Assembly (NCBI RefSeq): GCF_000828915.1
Contig: NZ_AP014569.1
Span: forward strand, 186,001-250,000
DNA: 64,000 nucleotides
Source: Serpentinimonas maccroryi
GTDB lineage: Bacteria; Pseudomonadota; Gammaproteobacteria; Burkholderiales; Burkholderiaceae_C
Direction: 5' to 3'
Shown: positions 35,957-47,714 of the stretch, piece after piece
Position numbering within the stretch: the stretch's first letter is position 1
Layout of the letters: every line of letters begins with the position of its first letter
The notes under the pieces: generated by a model
What the model saw: only the letters and a program-made list of their open reading frames with translations
The model's database searches: none
What the model was told of the DNA's origin: nothing
Translations under genes and position numbers: made by a program

Positions 35957-37972
35957 CTAAGGGCGGTCGCTGGAACTCGCAGCTAGGGGCCAGCCTAAAA
36001 GGCTGACGGGATGGGCGCCAGCAGCTTGGGTGGGTGTTGGGCTGGCCGGTGCAGGGCTGGCCGGTTTAGATGGGCGCTGCAACCGCACCGTGTGCGCTTG
36101 CGGCTGCTCGGGCGTGGGCCAGCGCAGCGGCAGGCGCAGCAGCCGGCCGTCGCGCGCCACCAGCGCTACGACGCTGTGCTGCCCGTGGGCGTGGCGCGCA
36201 GTTTCGTCGAGTTTGCGCACGCGCCACGCGCTGGGGGTGGCGCTGGTGCTGCCGTTGCTGCAGCCGTTGCTGCAGCCGTTGCTGCAGCCGTTGCTGCAGC
36301 CGTTGCTGCAGCCGTTGCTGCTTGCGCTATCCACTTCCAGGCCCAGCCATTCGTCGCCAGCGGCCAGCCCGGCCTGCTCGGCCAGCGAGCCGCGCAGCAC
36401 GTTTTTGATCATTAGGCCCTCGGTTTCACTCACGCGCAGCCCCAGCCGCTGCGCCAGCGGCGCGGGTTCGGTGAGCCAGTCTATGCCTTGGGTGCGCAAC
36501 AAATCGGGCAGCGGCAGATCGGCGCAGCCACGCACCCAGGCCGCGATTTCGGGGGCGTAGCTGCGCCCGCCACACTGCTCGAGCACGGCCAGCAGGTCGG
36601 CCTCGTGCATCGGGCCGCCTTGGCAGCGCCCATAGAGCGCGCGCAGCACCGCGTCGAGGCTGCTGCGGCCCTCGGCGCGCAGTTGCAAGTCGAGCGCCAG
36701 CGCCACCAAGGACCCTTTGGCGTAGTAGCTCACGGTGGCGTTGGGGCTGTTTTCGTTGACGCGGTAGTACTTGGTCCAGGCCTCGAAGCTGGATTGGGCC
36801 AAGCTGTGCACCAGCCGACCCGGGCTGTGCAGCACTTGGTTGAGGGTTTTGGCGAGCAGCTGCAGGTAGCAGGCTTCGTCGATCAGGCCGGCACGCAGCA
36901 GCAGCAGGTCGTCGAAGTAGCTGGTGAAGCCTTCGAACAGCCACAGCAGCTCGGTGTGCTGTTCGCCGTCGTAGTCGTAACGGGTGTATTCGGCCGGGCG
37001 CAGGCGCTTGACGTTCCAGGCGTGAAAGTATTCGTGGCTGATCAGGCCCAGCAGGCTGGTGTAGCCGTCGCTGGCGCCAAGCGTGGGTGCTTGGGCGGGC
37101 GCTGGGGCGCCGCCTAGGGGCAGCTGCGGCAGGTCGGCGCGGCGGCAAATGAGGGCGGTGCTGTGGCGGTGCTCGAGCCCGCCGTAGCCCTCGTGGCGGG
37201 CGTTGAGCATAAACAGGTAGTGGTCGAAGGCAGGAGCCTCGTGTGCGCCGTGCCAAAAGCCGATGGCAGCCTGGCAGATGGCTTGGGTGTCGCGCAGCAG
37301 GCGTTCGCCATCAAAACCCGGCCCGGCGCCGCTGACTACGAGCCGGTGCGCGACGCCGCGCACGCTGAACGCTGCGCTCCAGAACCGGCCCAGCTCGAAG
37401 GGGCTGTCGGCCAGTTGGTCGTAGTCGGCGGCCTGCCAGCGGCCTAGGCTGTGGGGGGCGTCGGCATGGGCCGCATTGGGGGTGACGGGCGCCAAGGCCG
37501 TGGCCACTTGCCAGCCCAGGGTGGCGGCGCTGCCCCAGAGCTCGAGTGTGTGCGCCAGCGCTTCCTGCCCGTGCACGCGCAGGCACAGGCTGGTGGGGTT
37601 GAAAAAGCCACGTTCGGCGTCGAGCCAGGCGCTGCGCACCGAGGCGTCGTAGGCATAGACCTGATAGCGCAGCCGCAGCACTTGGGTGCCGGCTGGGGTG
37701 GTGGCTTCCCAGGTGTTTTTGTTGAGCTGGCGCAGCGGCACGACGCAGCCGTCGCAGCCGTCGCAGTCGGCGTGCAGGCCGTGCAGGTGCTGGGCGAACT
37801 CGCGCACCAGATAGCTGCCGGGAATCCACACCGGCAGGCTGACGCGCTGCTGCCGCGCCGGTTGGCTGATGTGCAGGGTGAGCGTGTACAGGTGGGCGTG
37901 CAGCTCGACCAGTTCGACGCGGTAGTGTGGGCCGGAGAGGTTTGAAGGACGGGCGCAGGCAGTGGTGGGCAT
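35957..37972 (-). CDS. M61-family metallopeptidase (glycyl aminopeptidase-like) with SNGC repeat
   Basis: A 671-residue peptidase. The N-terminal beta domain contains SLPVWIPGSYLVREFAQH, and the zinc site is HEYFHAWN at 313-320 with a downstream acidic LWLFEGFTSYFDDL. A C-terminal PDZ-like domain starts near residue 525 (LRVSETEGLMIKNVLRG). Inside that domain, at about residues 551-574, a run of five SNGC units plus SNG is inserted; it is encoded by a 12-bp tandem repeat. A CDGCDGC stretch near residue 75 is also cysteine-rich. No signal peptide is obvious. The function of M61 enzymes in bacteria is poorly known. Confidence 0.9.
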   Translation of the reverse strand: MPTTACARPSNLSGPHYRVELVELHAHLYTLTLHISQPARQQRVSLPVWIPGSYLVREFAQHLHGLHADCDGCDGCVVPLRQLNKNTWEATTPAGTQVLRLRYQVYAYDASVRSAWLDAERGFFNPTSLCLRVHGQEALAHTLELWGSAATLGWQVATALAPVTPNAAHADAPHSLGRWQAADYDQLADSPFELGRFWSAAFSVRGVAHRLVVSGAGPGFDGERLLRDTQAICQAAIGFWHGAHEAPAFDHYLFMLNARHEGYGGLEHRHSTALICRRADLPQLPLGGAPAPAQAPTLGASDGYTSLLGLISHEYFHAWNVKRLRPAEYTRYDYDGEQHTELLWLFEGFTSYFDDLLLLRAGLIDEACYLQLLAKTLNQVLHSPGRLVHSLAQSSFEAWTKYYRVNENSPNATVSYYAKGSLVALALDLQLRAEGRSSLDAVLRALYGRCQGGPMHEADLLAVLEQCGGRSYAPEIAAWVRGCADLPLPDLLRTQGIDWLTEPAPLAQRLGLRVSETEGLMIKNVLRGSLAEQAGLAAGDEWLGLEVDSASSNGCSNGCSNGCSNGCSNGCSNGSTSATPSAWRVRKLDETARHAHGQHSVVALVARDGRLLRLPLRWPTPEQPQAHTVRLQRPSKPASPAPASPTPTQAAGAHPVSLLGWPLAASSSDRP
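36252..36321 (-). repeat. 12-bp in-frame tandem repeat in the M61 gene
   Basis: The unit CCGTTGCTGCAG (plus strand) occurs five times perfectly from 36252 to 36311, followed by a partial sixth copy. On the coding strand each unit gives Ser-Asn-Gly-Cys. Gain or loss of units keeps the frame. Confidence 0.95.
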
Positions 37973-37991
37973 GGGCGAGGGCGAAAGCCGA

Positions 37992-38855
37992 TCAACGCGC
38001 CGCCGCCGCCGCGCTCAGGCGCTGCTCAAGCAACTCGAAGCCGGCAGCGCCCGAAAGGCGCGAGCCGTCGGCAAAAAAGGTGGTGGGGGTGCCGGTGATG
38101 GCGTGCCGTTGACCAAACGCCATGTTGCGCTGCAGCGCGGCGGTGTCGCAGGTGGCGGCAGGCGGATCGACGTTGCGCAGCATCCAGTTCTCCCACACTT
38201 GGGAGCGGTTGCGCGCGCACCATATATGCTGCGACTTGGCGAGCGAGTCGCGCCCCAGAATCGGGTACAAAAAGATGTGGATGGTGACGTGGTTCAGGCG
38301 GCTCAGGTCGCGCTCGAGCCGTTTGCAAAAGCCGCAGTTGGGGTCTTGGAACACGGCTAGGCGGCGCTGGCCGTTGCCGCGCACGATGGTGAAGGCGTCG
38401 CGCAGCGGCAGCTGGTCGAAGGCGATGGCGTTGAGTTGCTCGATGCGCTGCTCGGTCAGGTTGTTGCGGCTGCGGGTGTCGATCAGTTGGCCTTGGATCA
38501 GGAAGTTGCCCTCGGCATCGGAGTAAAAAATCTGGTTGGCGCCGATGCGCACCTCAAACAGGCCGCGCATGGGTGCGGCGCGCACCTCTTCGATCGGGGG
38601 CAGGTTGGGCAGCCGCTCGGCCAAGTTGGCGCGGATGGTGGCTTCGTTGGCGCTGGCCAGCGAGCCCAAGGTGAGCAAGGCGGCTAGGGCGGCCATGGCG
38701 CCGGCGCGCCAATACGATCGCCACCCACCAAGCCACCCGGTGCATCGCGCTGGCGCCGGGTGCGCGGTTTGAGCCGCTGGTGCCGCGGCGCTGCAGTAGG
38801 CATGGGCGGCAGCGCTGCGAGTTGGGGCGGCGGTGACGGTGGGTGAGCTGTGCAT
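37992..38855 (-). CDS. dsbC: DsbC-family thiol:disulfide interchange protein
   Basis: Periplasmic disulfide isomerase of 287 residues with the start at 38855. The export signal lies at about 40-70, where WRSYWRAGA precedes a hydrophobic AALAALLTLGSLASA. Next comes a DsbC-type dimerisation domain (RLPNLPPIEEVRAAP to GQLIDT), then a thioredoxin domain with the active site CGFC at 174-177 and the cis-Pro loop ITGTPTTFF. The N-terminal extension before the signal is unusual, and there is no ribosome-binding site at 38855, so the true start may be closer to 38696 (ATG) or between. It lies 10 bases after the stop of the monooxygenase gene. Confidence 0.88.
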   Translation of the reverse strand: MHSSPTVTAAPTRSAAAHAYCSAAAPAAQTAHPAPARCTGWLGGWRSYWRAGAMAALAALLTLGSLASANEATIRANLAERLPNLPPIEEVRAAPMRGLFEVRIGANQIFYSDAEGNFLIQGQLIDTRSRNNLTEQRIEQLNAIAFDQLPLRDAFTIVRGNGQRRLAVFQDPNCGFCKRLERDLSRLNHVTIHIFLYPILGRDSLAKSQHIWCARNRSQVWENWMLRNVDPPAATCDTAALQRNMAFGQRHAITGTPTTFFADGSRLSGAAGFELLEQRLSAAAAAR

Positions 38856-38865
38856 CTGGAGGAGG

Positions 38866-40098
38866 CTAGGGTGGGGTGGGGGCCCAAGCGGCTGCGGAGG
38901 GCGCAGCAGGTGGTTGGCCAGAGGCGGTAGCAGAGGCCGCAAAAGCAGCGGCAGCAGGAGCAGCAAACGGCGCGCAGGGCGAATCCACCTCAGGGCCGCC
39001 CATCGCTAGGCGGATGGCGTGGTGTTTGAGCGGCGTGAGGCCATCGAAGCGCCGCAGCCCCCAGCGCCGCAGTGCGCCTACGCGATCGTCGCCATGGCCA
39101 AACAGGCTGTAGAGGCCGTCGGTGAGGGTGGCCATGCGCTCGAAGTCGGCGCGGCGCGCGCGCTCGTAGCGCCGCAACAGGCGCCAGTCGCCGGGGCTGC
39201 GCCAGTATTCGCGCTCGCGCAACACGCGGCCCAGTTCGGCTACGTCACCCAAGCCCATGTTCAGCCCTTGGCCGGCCAAGGGGTGCATGGCGTGGGCGGC
39301 GTCGCCCGCCAGCGCCAAGCCGGGCCGCACCCAATGCCGGGCGCGCGACAGCTGCAAGGGCCAGCCAGCGGGGGTGCCTTCGGTGCTCATGGTGCCCAAG
39401 GCGTGGTCGCAGGCTTGGGCTACGGCGGCGGCAAAGGCGGGCGCGGATAAGGCCAGCAGCTCGGCCGCGCGCGCGTGCGGCACCGACCAGACCAGGGCCA
39501 CGAGGTTGCCCTCGGGGCCGTCCATGGGCAACAGCGCCAGCACCTCGCCGTGCCGGAACCACTGCCGCGCCACGCCCTCATGCGCGCGCGCGCAGCGCAG
39601 CCGCGCCGCCACGGCGGTGTGGGCGTAGGGCTGTACCTCGTATTCGATGCCAAACTGGGCCCGCGTGCGGCTGTGCTTGCCCTCGCAGATCACGGTCAGT
39701 TCGGCCGGTGGGGCGCTGCTGACGAGGTCGATGCCACTCTGAAACGGCAGCGCTTGCGCCAGCCGCTGTTCCAGCGCCGGCACATCCACGATCCAAGCCA
39801 GCGGTTGCTGCGCGGTGAGTGCGTGCAGGTTGAGGGCGGCAGGCCGCTCGGCGTCGGGCTCGCAGACCCACATTTGGCGCACAGCCGTGGTGGCCGGGGC
39901 CTCGGGCCAAACGCGCAGATCGCTCAGCAGCGAGACCGCGGCTTGGTTGAGGGCGTAGGCGCGGATGTCGGGGCCGGCCGCCGGGGCCGCTGGCTGGCTC
40001 AGCAGCGCCACCCGCAAGCGCTCGCGCGCCAGCAGCAGCGCCAGCGTGTGCGCCACCACACCGCTGCCCAAAATGGCTACGTCGTACCGTGGGTTCAT
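38866..40098 (-). CDS. UbiH/UbiF-family FAD-dependent monooxygenase
   Basis: A 410-residue flavoprotein hydroxylase. Motifs are the N-terminal dinucleotide fold VAILGSGVVAHTLAL, the DG-like WIVDVPALEQRLAQAL segment, and GDAAHAMHPLAGQGLNMGLGD near 280-300, typical of ubiquinone-biosynthesis monooxygenases. The position hydroxylated (C5, C6 or C8) cannot be assigned. The C-terminal 45 residues are Ala/Pro-rich. It lies directly upstream of the dsbC gene in the same direction. Confidence 0.88.
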   Translation of the reverse strand: MNPRYDVAILGSGVVAHTLALLLARERLRVALLSQPAAPAAGPDIRAYALNQAAVSLLSDLRVWPEAPATTAVRQMWVCEPDAERPAALNLHALTAQQPLAWIVDVPALEQRLAQALPFQSGIDLVSSAPPAELTVICEGKHSRTRAQFGIEYEVQPYAHTAVAARLRCARAHEGVARQWFRHGEVLALLPMDGPEGNLVALVWSVPHARAAELLALSAPAFAAAVAQACDHALGTMSTEGTPAGWPLQLSRARHWVRPGLALAGDAAHAMHPLAGQGLNMGLGDVAELGRVLREREYWRSPGDWRLLRRYERARRADFERMATLTDGLYSLFGHGDDRVGALRRWGLRRFDGLTPLKHHAIRLAMGGPEVDSPCAPFAAPAAAAFAASATASGQPPAAPSAAAWAPTPP

Positions 40099-40148
40099 GT
40101 GCGCATTGTAGGCCGGGGCGTCACCTTTTGGGCCTCAGGCGGTGGGCA

Positions 40149-41687
40149 TCATTGAAACGCCACCTCGGCAAAGCTGCGCAGCTTGCGGCTGTGCAGCTGA
40201 TCGACGCCACCGGCGCGCAGGCGTTCGATGGCGCGCAGGCCGATGCGCAGGTGCTGATCGACGCGCTCGCGGTAAAAGGCGTTGGCCATGCCGGGCAGCT
40301 TGATTTCGCCGTGCAGCGGCTTGTCGCTCACGCACAGCAGGGTGCCGTAGGGCACGCGCAGCCTGAAGCCGTTGGCGGCGATGGTGGCGCTCTCCATGTC
40401 GAGCGCCACGGCGCGGCTCTGGCTGAAGCGGCGCTGCGGCGTCTGGCCGGGCAGCAGCTCCCAGTTGCGGTTGTCGGTGCTGGCCACGGTGCCGGTGCGC
40501 AAAATGCGCTTGAGTTCGGCGCCGCTCAAACCGGTCACGTCGGCCACTGCGCCTTCGAGCGCGAGCTGGATTTCGGCCAGCGCGGGGATGGGCACCCACA
40601 GCGGCAGTTCTTCGTCCAGCACGTGGTCTTCGCGCACGTAGGCGTGGGCCAGCACGTAATCGCCCAGTTGCTGGCTGTTGCGCAGCCCGGCGCAGTGGCC
40701 CAGCATCAGCCAAGCGTGCGGGCGCAGCACGGCGATGTGGTCGGTGATGGTCTTGGCGTTGCTGGGCCCAACGCCGATGTTGAGCAGCGTGATGCCGCTG
40801 CCGTCGGCGCGCAGCAGGTGGTAGGCCGGCATCTGCGGCAGGCGCGGCAAGGCGCGGCCCGGTTGGCCTAGTCCGAGTTCATGCAACAGCTGTTGTTCGG
40901 CGGCGCTCAAACCCGCGCGCGGCGTGAGCACGTTGCCGGGCTCGACCAAGGCCAGGTATTCGCTCTCGGGGTTGGCCAGCGCCTCTAGCCCGAGGCGGAT
41001 GAACTCATCGACGTAGAAGGGGTAGTTGGTAAACAGCACGAAGCCCTGAAACCAAGCCGGCGCGGTGCCGCTGTAGTGGCGCAGCCGCTGCAACGAGTAA
41101 TCGACCCGCGCCGCGCCAAACAGCGCCAGCGGCTGCGCCTCGTGAGCGGCGCTCTGGTGCGTGCCGTTGGCGATGCCGTCGTCCATCAGGCTCAGGTCGG
41201 GCAGGTCGAAGCAGTCGCGCAGGGCGGCGCGCTGGGCCGGGTTCAGCTCGCCCTCGAGGTGCTCGTGCTCGGCCAGCGCGAAGTGCAGCGGGATCGGCTG
41301 GTTGCTCACCCCCACCTCGAGCGCACCGCCGTGGTTGTGCAGCAGCAGTTCGAACTGCTCTAGGTAGTAGCTGGCAAACAGATCGGGGCGAGTGAGGGTG
41401 GTTTCGTAGCGGCCGGGGCCGGCGACGAAGCCGTAGCTCAGGCGGCTGGGCGCACCCGCGCCGGGCCCGCCGTGGGCGTGCTGGCAGTGCAGGCGCACGA
41501 AGGGGTAGCAGGCGCGCACGCGCTGGGGTGCGTTGGCGCCGCCGGCGCGCACGTACTGGTGCAGCGCCTGGCGCAAATGCGCCACCGCGCGCTGGTACAG
41601 CGCCTGCACCTGAGCCAGCGCGGCGGCGGCGTCGGTGTAGCTTTGGGGCGGGGTGAAGGGTGGGCTGTGGGGCGGGCTGTGCGGCAT
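40149..41687 (-). CDS. amn: AMP nucleosidase
   Basis: Cleaves AMP to adenine and ribose 5-phosphate. The 512-residue protein has an N-terminal Amn-type regulatory domain (RLSYGFVAGPGRYETTLTRPDLF) and a C-terminal phosphorylase-like domain with LLNIGVGPSNAKTITDH, VLRPHAWLMLGHCAGL and DMESATIAANGFRL. The length is close to the E. coli enzyme (484). The first 15 residues are Pro/Ser-rich. The gene lies 50 bases before the monooxygenase gene on the same strand. Confidence 0.94.
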   Translation of the reverse strand: MPHSPPHSPPFTPPQSYTDAAAALAQVQALYQRAVAHLRQALHQYVRAGGANAPQRVRACYPFVRLHCQHAHGGPGAGAPSRLSYGFVAGPGRYETTLTRPDLFASYYLEQFELLLHNHGGALEVGVSNQPIPLHFALAEHEHLEGELNPAQRAALRDCFDLPDLSLMDDGIANGTHQSAAHEAQPLALFGAARVDYSLQRLRHYSGTAPAWFQGFVLFTNYPFYVDEFIRLGLEALANPESEYLALVEPGNVLTPRAGLSAAEQQLLHELGLGQPGRALPRLPQMPAYHLLRADGSGITLLNIGVGPSNAKTITDHIAVLRPHAWLMLGHCAGLRNSQQLGDYVLAHAYVREDHVLDEELPLWVPIPALAEIQLALEGAVADVTGLSGAELKRILRTGTVASTDNRNWELLPGQTPQRRFSQSRAVALDMESATIAANGFRLRVPYGTLLCVSDKPLHGEIKLPGMANAFYRERVDQHLRIGLRAIERLRAGGVDQLHSRKLRSFAEVAFQ

Positions 41688-41735
41688 GGTGGGGGCATTG
41701 TGGCGCAGGTGTGTGGCGGTGCGCTGGATTGCACA

Positions 41736-43136
41736 TCAGCCCCCACCCACCGGCGTGCGCAAGGTCACGAACTCCTCGGCCACGGTCGGGTGGATGCCCA
41801 GCGTGGCGTCGAACTGCGCTTTGGTGGCACCGGCTTGCAGCGCCACGGCAAAGCCTTGCACGATCTCGCCGGCTTCGGCGCCGACCATGTGCAGACCGAG
41901 CACGCGGTCGTCGGCGTCGTTGACGATCAGCTTGATGAGCGTGCGCTCGCTGCTGGCGCTCAGGGTGTGGCGCAGGGCGCGAAACTCGCTGCGATAGACA
42001 CGCACGCGCTCGCAGCGCTGGCGCGCCTGCTCCTCGCTCAAGCCCACCGTGGCCAGGCTGGGGTGGGTGAACACGGCGGTGGGCACCAGATCGAGGTCGA
42101 GCGCCGGGCGAGCGTGGCCGCTGCCGTAGAGTTGATCGATCAGCCTCATGGCCTGCGCCAGCGCCACCGGGGTGAGTTGCATGGGCCCGGTGACGTCGCC
42201 CAGCGCATAGACGCTGGGCACGCTGCTTTGAAACTGCGCATCGACCACGATCTCGCCTTGCGCCCCCAGCGCCACGCCCAGCTCCTCGAGGCCCAGCCCC
42301 TGCACGTTGGGTCGGCGCCCGGTGGCGTAGAGCGCGGCATCGACCACCAGGTGGTTGCCGTCTTCCAGCGCCACGTGCAGGCCGTCGGCGTGGCGCTCCA
42401 GCCCCAGCACGCCGGCTTGCAGGCGCAGATCCAGACCTTTTTTCAGCAGTTCGGCGGCCAGGAAGTGGCGCAGCTCGTCGTCGAAGCCGCGCAAAATCTG
42501 CTCGCCGCGGTAGAGCTGCGTCACCTGCGCGCCCAAGCCATGAAAGATGGAGGCGAACTCGCAGGCGATGTAGCCGCCGCCGACCACCAGCAGCCGCTGC
42601 GGAAAGGGCTCGATCTCGAACAGATCGCTGGAGTGCAGGGCGTGTTCGCGGCCTTTGAAGTGCGGCAGATGCGGCGCGGCTCCGGTGGCCACGAGGATGC
42701 GCGCGGCGCTGAAGCGGCGCTGGCCCGGCGAGCCGTCGGCGTTGAGCGTGGCCAGGCTCACCGTGTGGGGGTCGAGCAGGCGCGCCCAGCCTTCGAGCAG
42801 CGCCACGCCGCTGGCGCGCAGCAGATCGGCATAGACGCCATTGAGCCGCGCCAACTCGCGCGCGCGGTTGGCCTTGAGGGTGGCCCAGTTGAGCCGCGCC
42901 GGCGCTGCCTCCCAGCCGTAGCCCTGCGACTCGCGCTGCGCGGTCGCGTAGTGCGCGGCGTAGCCGTAGAGTTTTTTGGGGATGCAGCCGGCGTTGACGC
43001 AGGTGCCGCCCAGCCCGGCCTGGCCGTGCGCCTCGGCCAGCGCCACGCGCACACCGCGCTGCGCCGCCATGCGCGCGGCGCGCACACCGCCGCTGCCGCC
43101 GCCAATCACAAAAAGGTCGAAGTCGTAGGGGTTCAT
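41736..43136 (-). CDS. gor: Glutathione-disulfide reductase
   Basis: Pyridine nucleotide-disulfide oxidoreductase of 466 residues. Seen are the FAD-binding IGGGSGGVRAARM, the redox pair in GGTCVNAGCIPKKL (Cys46, Cys51), the NADPH-binding VVGGGYIACEFASI, and the C-terminal GIHPTVAEEF with the catalytic histidine-glutamate. It reduces GSSG with NADPH in the cytoplasm. The ends are well defined. It is transcribed leftwards between amn and the AAA/DUF4143 gene. Confidence 0.95.
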   Translation of the reverse strand: MNPYDFDLFVIGGGSGGVRAARMAAQRGVRVALAEAHGQAGLGGTCVNAGCIPKKLYGYAAHYATAQRESQGYGWEAAPARLNWATLKANRARELARLNGVYADLLRASGVALLEGWARLLDPHTVSLATLNADGSPGQRRFSAARILVATGAAPHLPHFKGREHALHSSDLFEIEPFPQRLLVVGGGYIACEFASIFHGLGAQVTQLYRGEQILRGFDDELRHFLAAELLKKGLDLRLQAGVLGLERHADGLHVALEDGNHLVVDAALYATGRRPNVQGLGLEELGVALGAQGEIVVDAQFQSSVPSVYALGDVTGPMQLTPVALAQAMRLIDQLYGSGHARPALDLDLVPTAVFTHPSLATVGLSEEQARQRCERVRVYRSEFRALRHTLSASSERTLIKLIVNDADDRVLGLHMVGAEAGEIVQGFAVALQAGATKAQFDATLGIHPTVAEEFVTLRTPVGGG

Positions 43137-43206
43137 GGCGGCTGTGGTGGTGGGGTTGCTAGGGGGAAATTATGCCGCGCTGTGGGCGCTGGCAAAGTGT
43201 GCCGAT

Positions 43207-44400
43207 TCAGCGCCAGCTTGCCGTGAGCAGGGCTTCGAATGCGCTGTCGGCATGCAGCGTGCTCAAGCTTTGCAGCGGCAGGGCGCTGATGCCATCGGCC
43301 AAAGGGGCAATGGGCCCGTCGCCGTGGCAAAGCACATACAGATGGGTTAGACCCAAGGCTTGCTGTGCGGAGCGCATGGACGGGGTGGCTTTGGGCGAGC
43401 GGGTGAGCTTGACTTCAAAGCCTAGGCGCTGACCTTGTCTTTCGATCAGCAGGTCGAGCTCGGCACCCGAGTGCAGGCCCCAGAAGTGCGCTTCGTCGCG
43501 CCCCGCGCCGATCTTGTGCATGATTTCGCGCACGGCCAGCCCCTCCCACGAGGCGCCGCATTTGGGGTGGGCCAGCAAGTCGTGCTCGGCCGCGATGCCC
43601 AGCAAGCTGTGCAGCAAGCCGGTGTCGCTCAGGTACACCTTGGGCGCCTTGACTTCGCGCTTGCCTTGATTGCCGTGCCAAGGCCGCAGGCGCCAAGTCA
43701 TGAAGGTGCCCTCTAGAATGTCGAGGTAACGCGCTACCGTCTTGTCGCTCACCCCCAAGGCCCGAGCGAGTTCGCTGCCGTTCCAAGTTTGCGCGTGGTA
43801 GTGGGCCAGCATGGTCCAGAAGCGACGCAGCGTCAGTGCCGGCAGGTTGATACCGAGTTGCGGCAGGTCGCGCTCCAGATAGGTGCGTATGAATGACTCG
43901 CGCCAGGCGCGGCTGGCCGCGTCGCTTGGGGCCAGCAGCGAGCGCGGGAAACCGCCACGCAGCCAGCGCGCATCGAGCATGGGGCTGGGCAATTCATCCA
44001 GCATCAGGCCCTCGAGCTCGTGGAACACCACCCGCCCGGCCAGACTTTCAGCGGTGTTGCGCAGCAACTCGGGCGCCGCGCTGCCGAGCAGCAAAAACCT
44101 AGCCGGTGTATCGGCCCGGTCAGCCAGCACGCGCAGCAAGGGAAACAGGTCGGGCCGCAACTGGATTTCGTCCAGCACCACCAAACCCGTGAGGCGCCTG
44201 AGCACAAATGAGGCGTCGCTCAAGCGGGCTTGGTCCTCAGGGTCTTGTAGGTCGAAATGGTGCGCGGGTTCGGTCCACTCCTTGGCCATCTCGCGCGCCA
44301 GCGTGGTTTTCCCTACCTGACGGGCGCCCAGCATGGCCACGACCGGGAATAGGCTCAAGGCGGTGCGGAGGGCCTGCAGATGACGGCTGCGGTGAATCAT
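43207..44400 (-). CDS. AAA ATPase with DUF4143 domain (accessory)
   Basis: A 397-residue protein with Walker A GARQVGKTTLA at about 25-35, a Walker B-like LVVLDEIQLRPD, and an AAA_14 core. The C-terminal DUF4143 domain carries YLSDTGLLHSLLG and a GAELDLLIERQGQRLGFEVK stretch like a PD-(D/E)xK nuclease fold. Such genes are patchily distributed, often in mobile or defence contexts, and their role is unknown. Here it sits alone between gor and uvrA with about 70 and 90 bases on each side. No partner is visible. Confidence 0.85.
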   Translation of the reverse strand: MIHRSRHLQALRTALSLFPVVAMLGARQVGKTTLAREMAKEWTEPAHHFDLQDPEDQARLSDASFVLRRLTGLVVLDEIQLRPDLFPLLRVLADRADTPARFLLLGSAAPELLRNTAESLAGRVVFHELEGLMLDELPSPMLDARWLRGGFPRSLLAPSDAASRAWRESFIRTYLERDLPQLGINLPALTLRRFWTMLAHYHAQTWNGSELARALGVSDKTVARYLDILEGTFMTWRLRPWHGNQGKREVKAPKVYLSDTGLLHSLLGIAAEHDLLAHPKCGASWEGLAVREIMHKIGAGRDEAHFWGLHSGAELDLLIERQGQRLGFEVKLTRSPKATPSMRSAQQALGLTHLYVLCHGDGPIAPLADGISALPLQSLSTLHADSAFEALLTASWR

Positions 44401-44490
44401 CTGCGCATCTTACCTTGAAAATTCGGATTGAGAGTCCGAGATATCGTGGTGAATGACTGGCGGCCCGTTTCAGCCGGCTGCTGGCTGTGC

Positions 44491-47526
<3,036 letters not shown>

Positions 47527-47714
47527 GGGCTACTCGATCAGGGGCAAACCCTTGATCATAGGAGCTTAGGCGCAGCGGTGCGCGGCCCAAGCCCTGTATC
47601 CCGCGCGGTTGCTCGTCGGTGTGCTGTGGCATCGACCGGCGCGCGCAAGCCTGCCGGCAAACCCACCATCTCGGGCGGCGGGCTTGCGCCCCACCGCCGC
47701 CCGTGGCGTACCCC

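Noticed and set aside
36251-36325. Regular short repeats that at first look like a CRISPR array.
   Set aside because: The units are 12 bp, directly adjacent without spacers, and in frame inside the M61 peptidase gene.
47527-47714. LexA box in front of uvrA.
   Set aside because: No CTGT-N8-ACAG or close variant was seen near the start.
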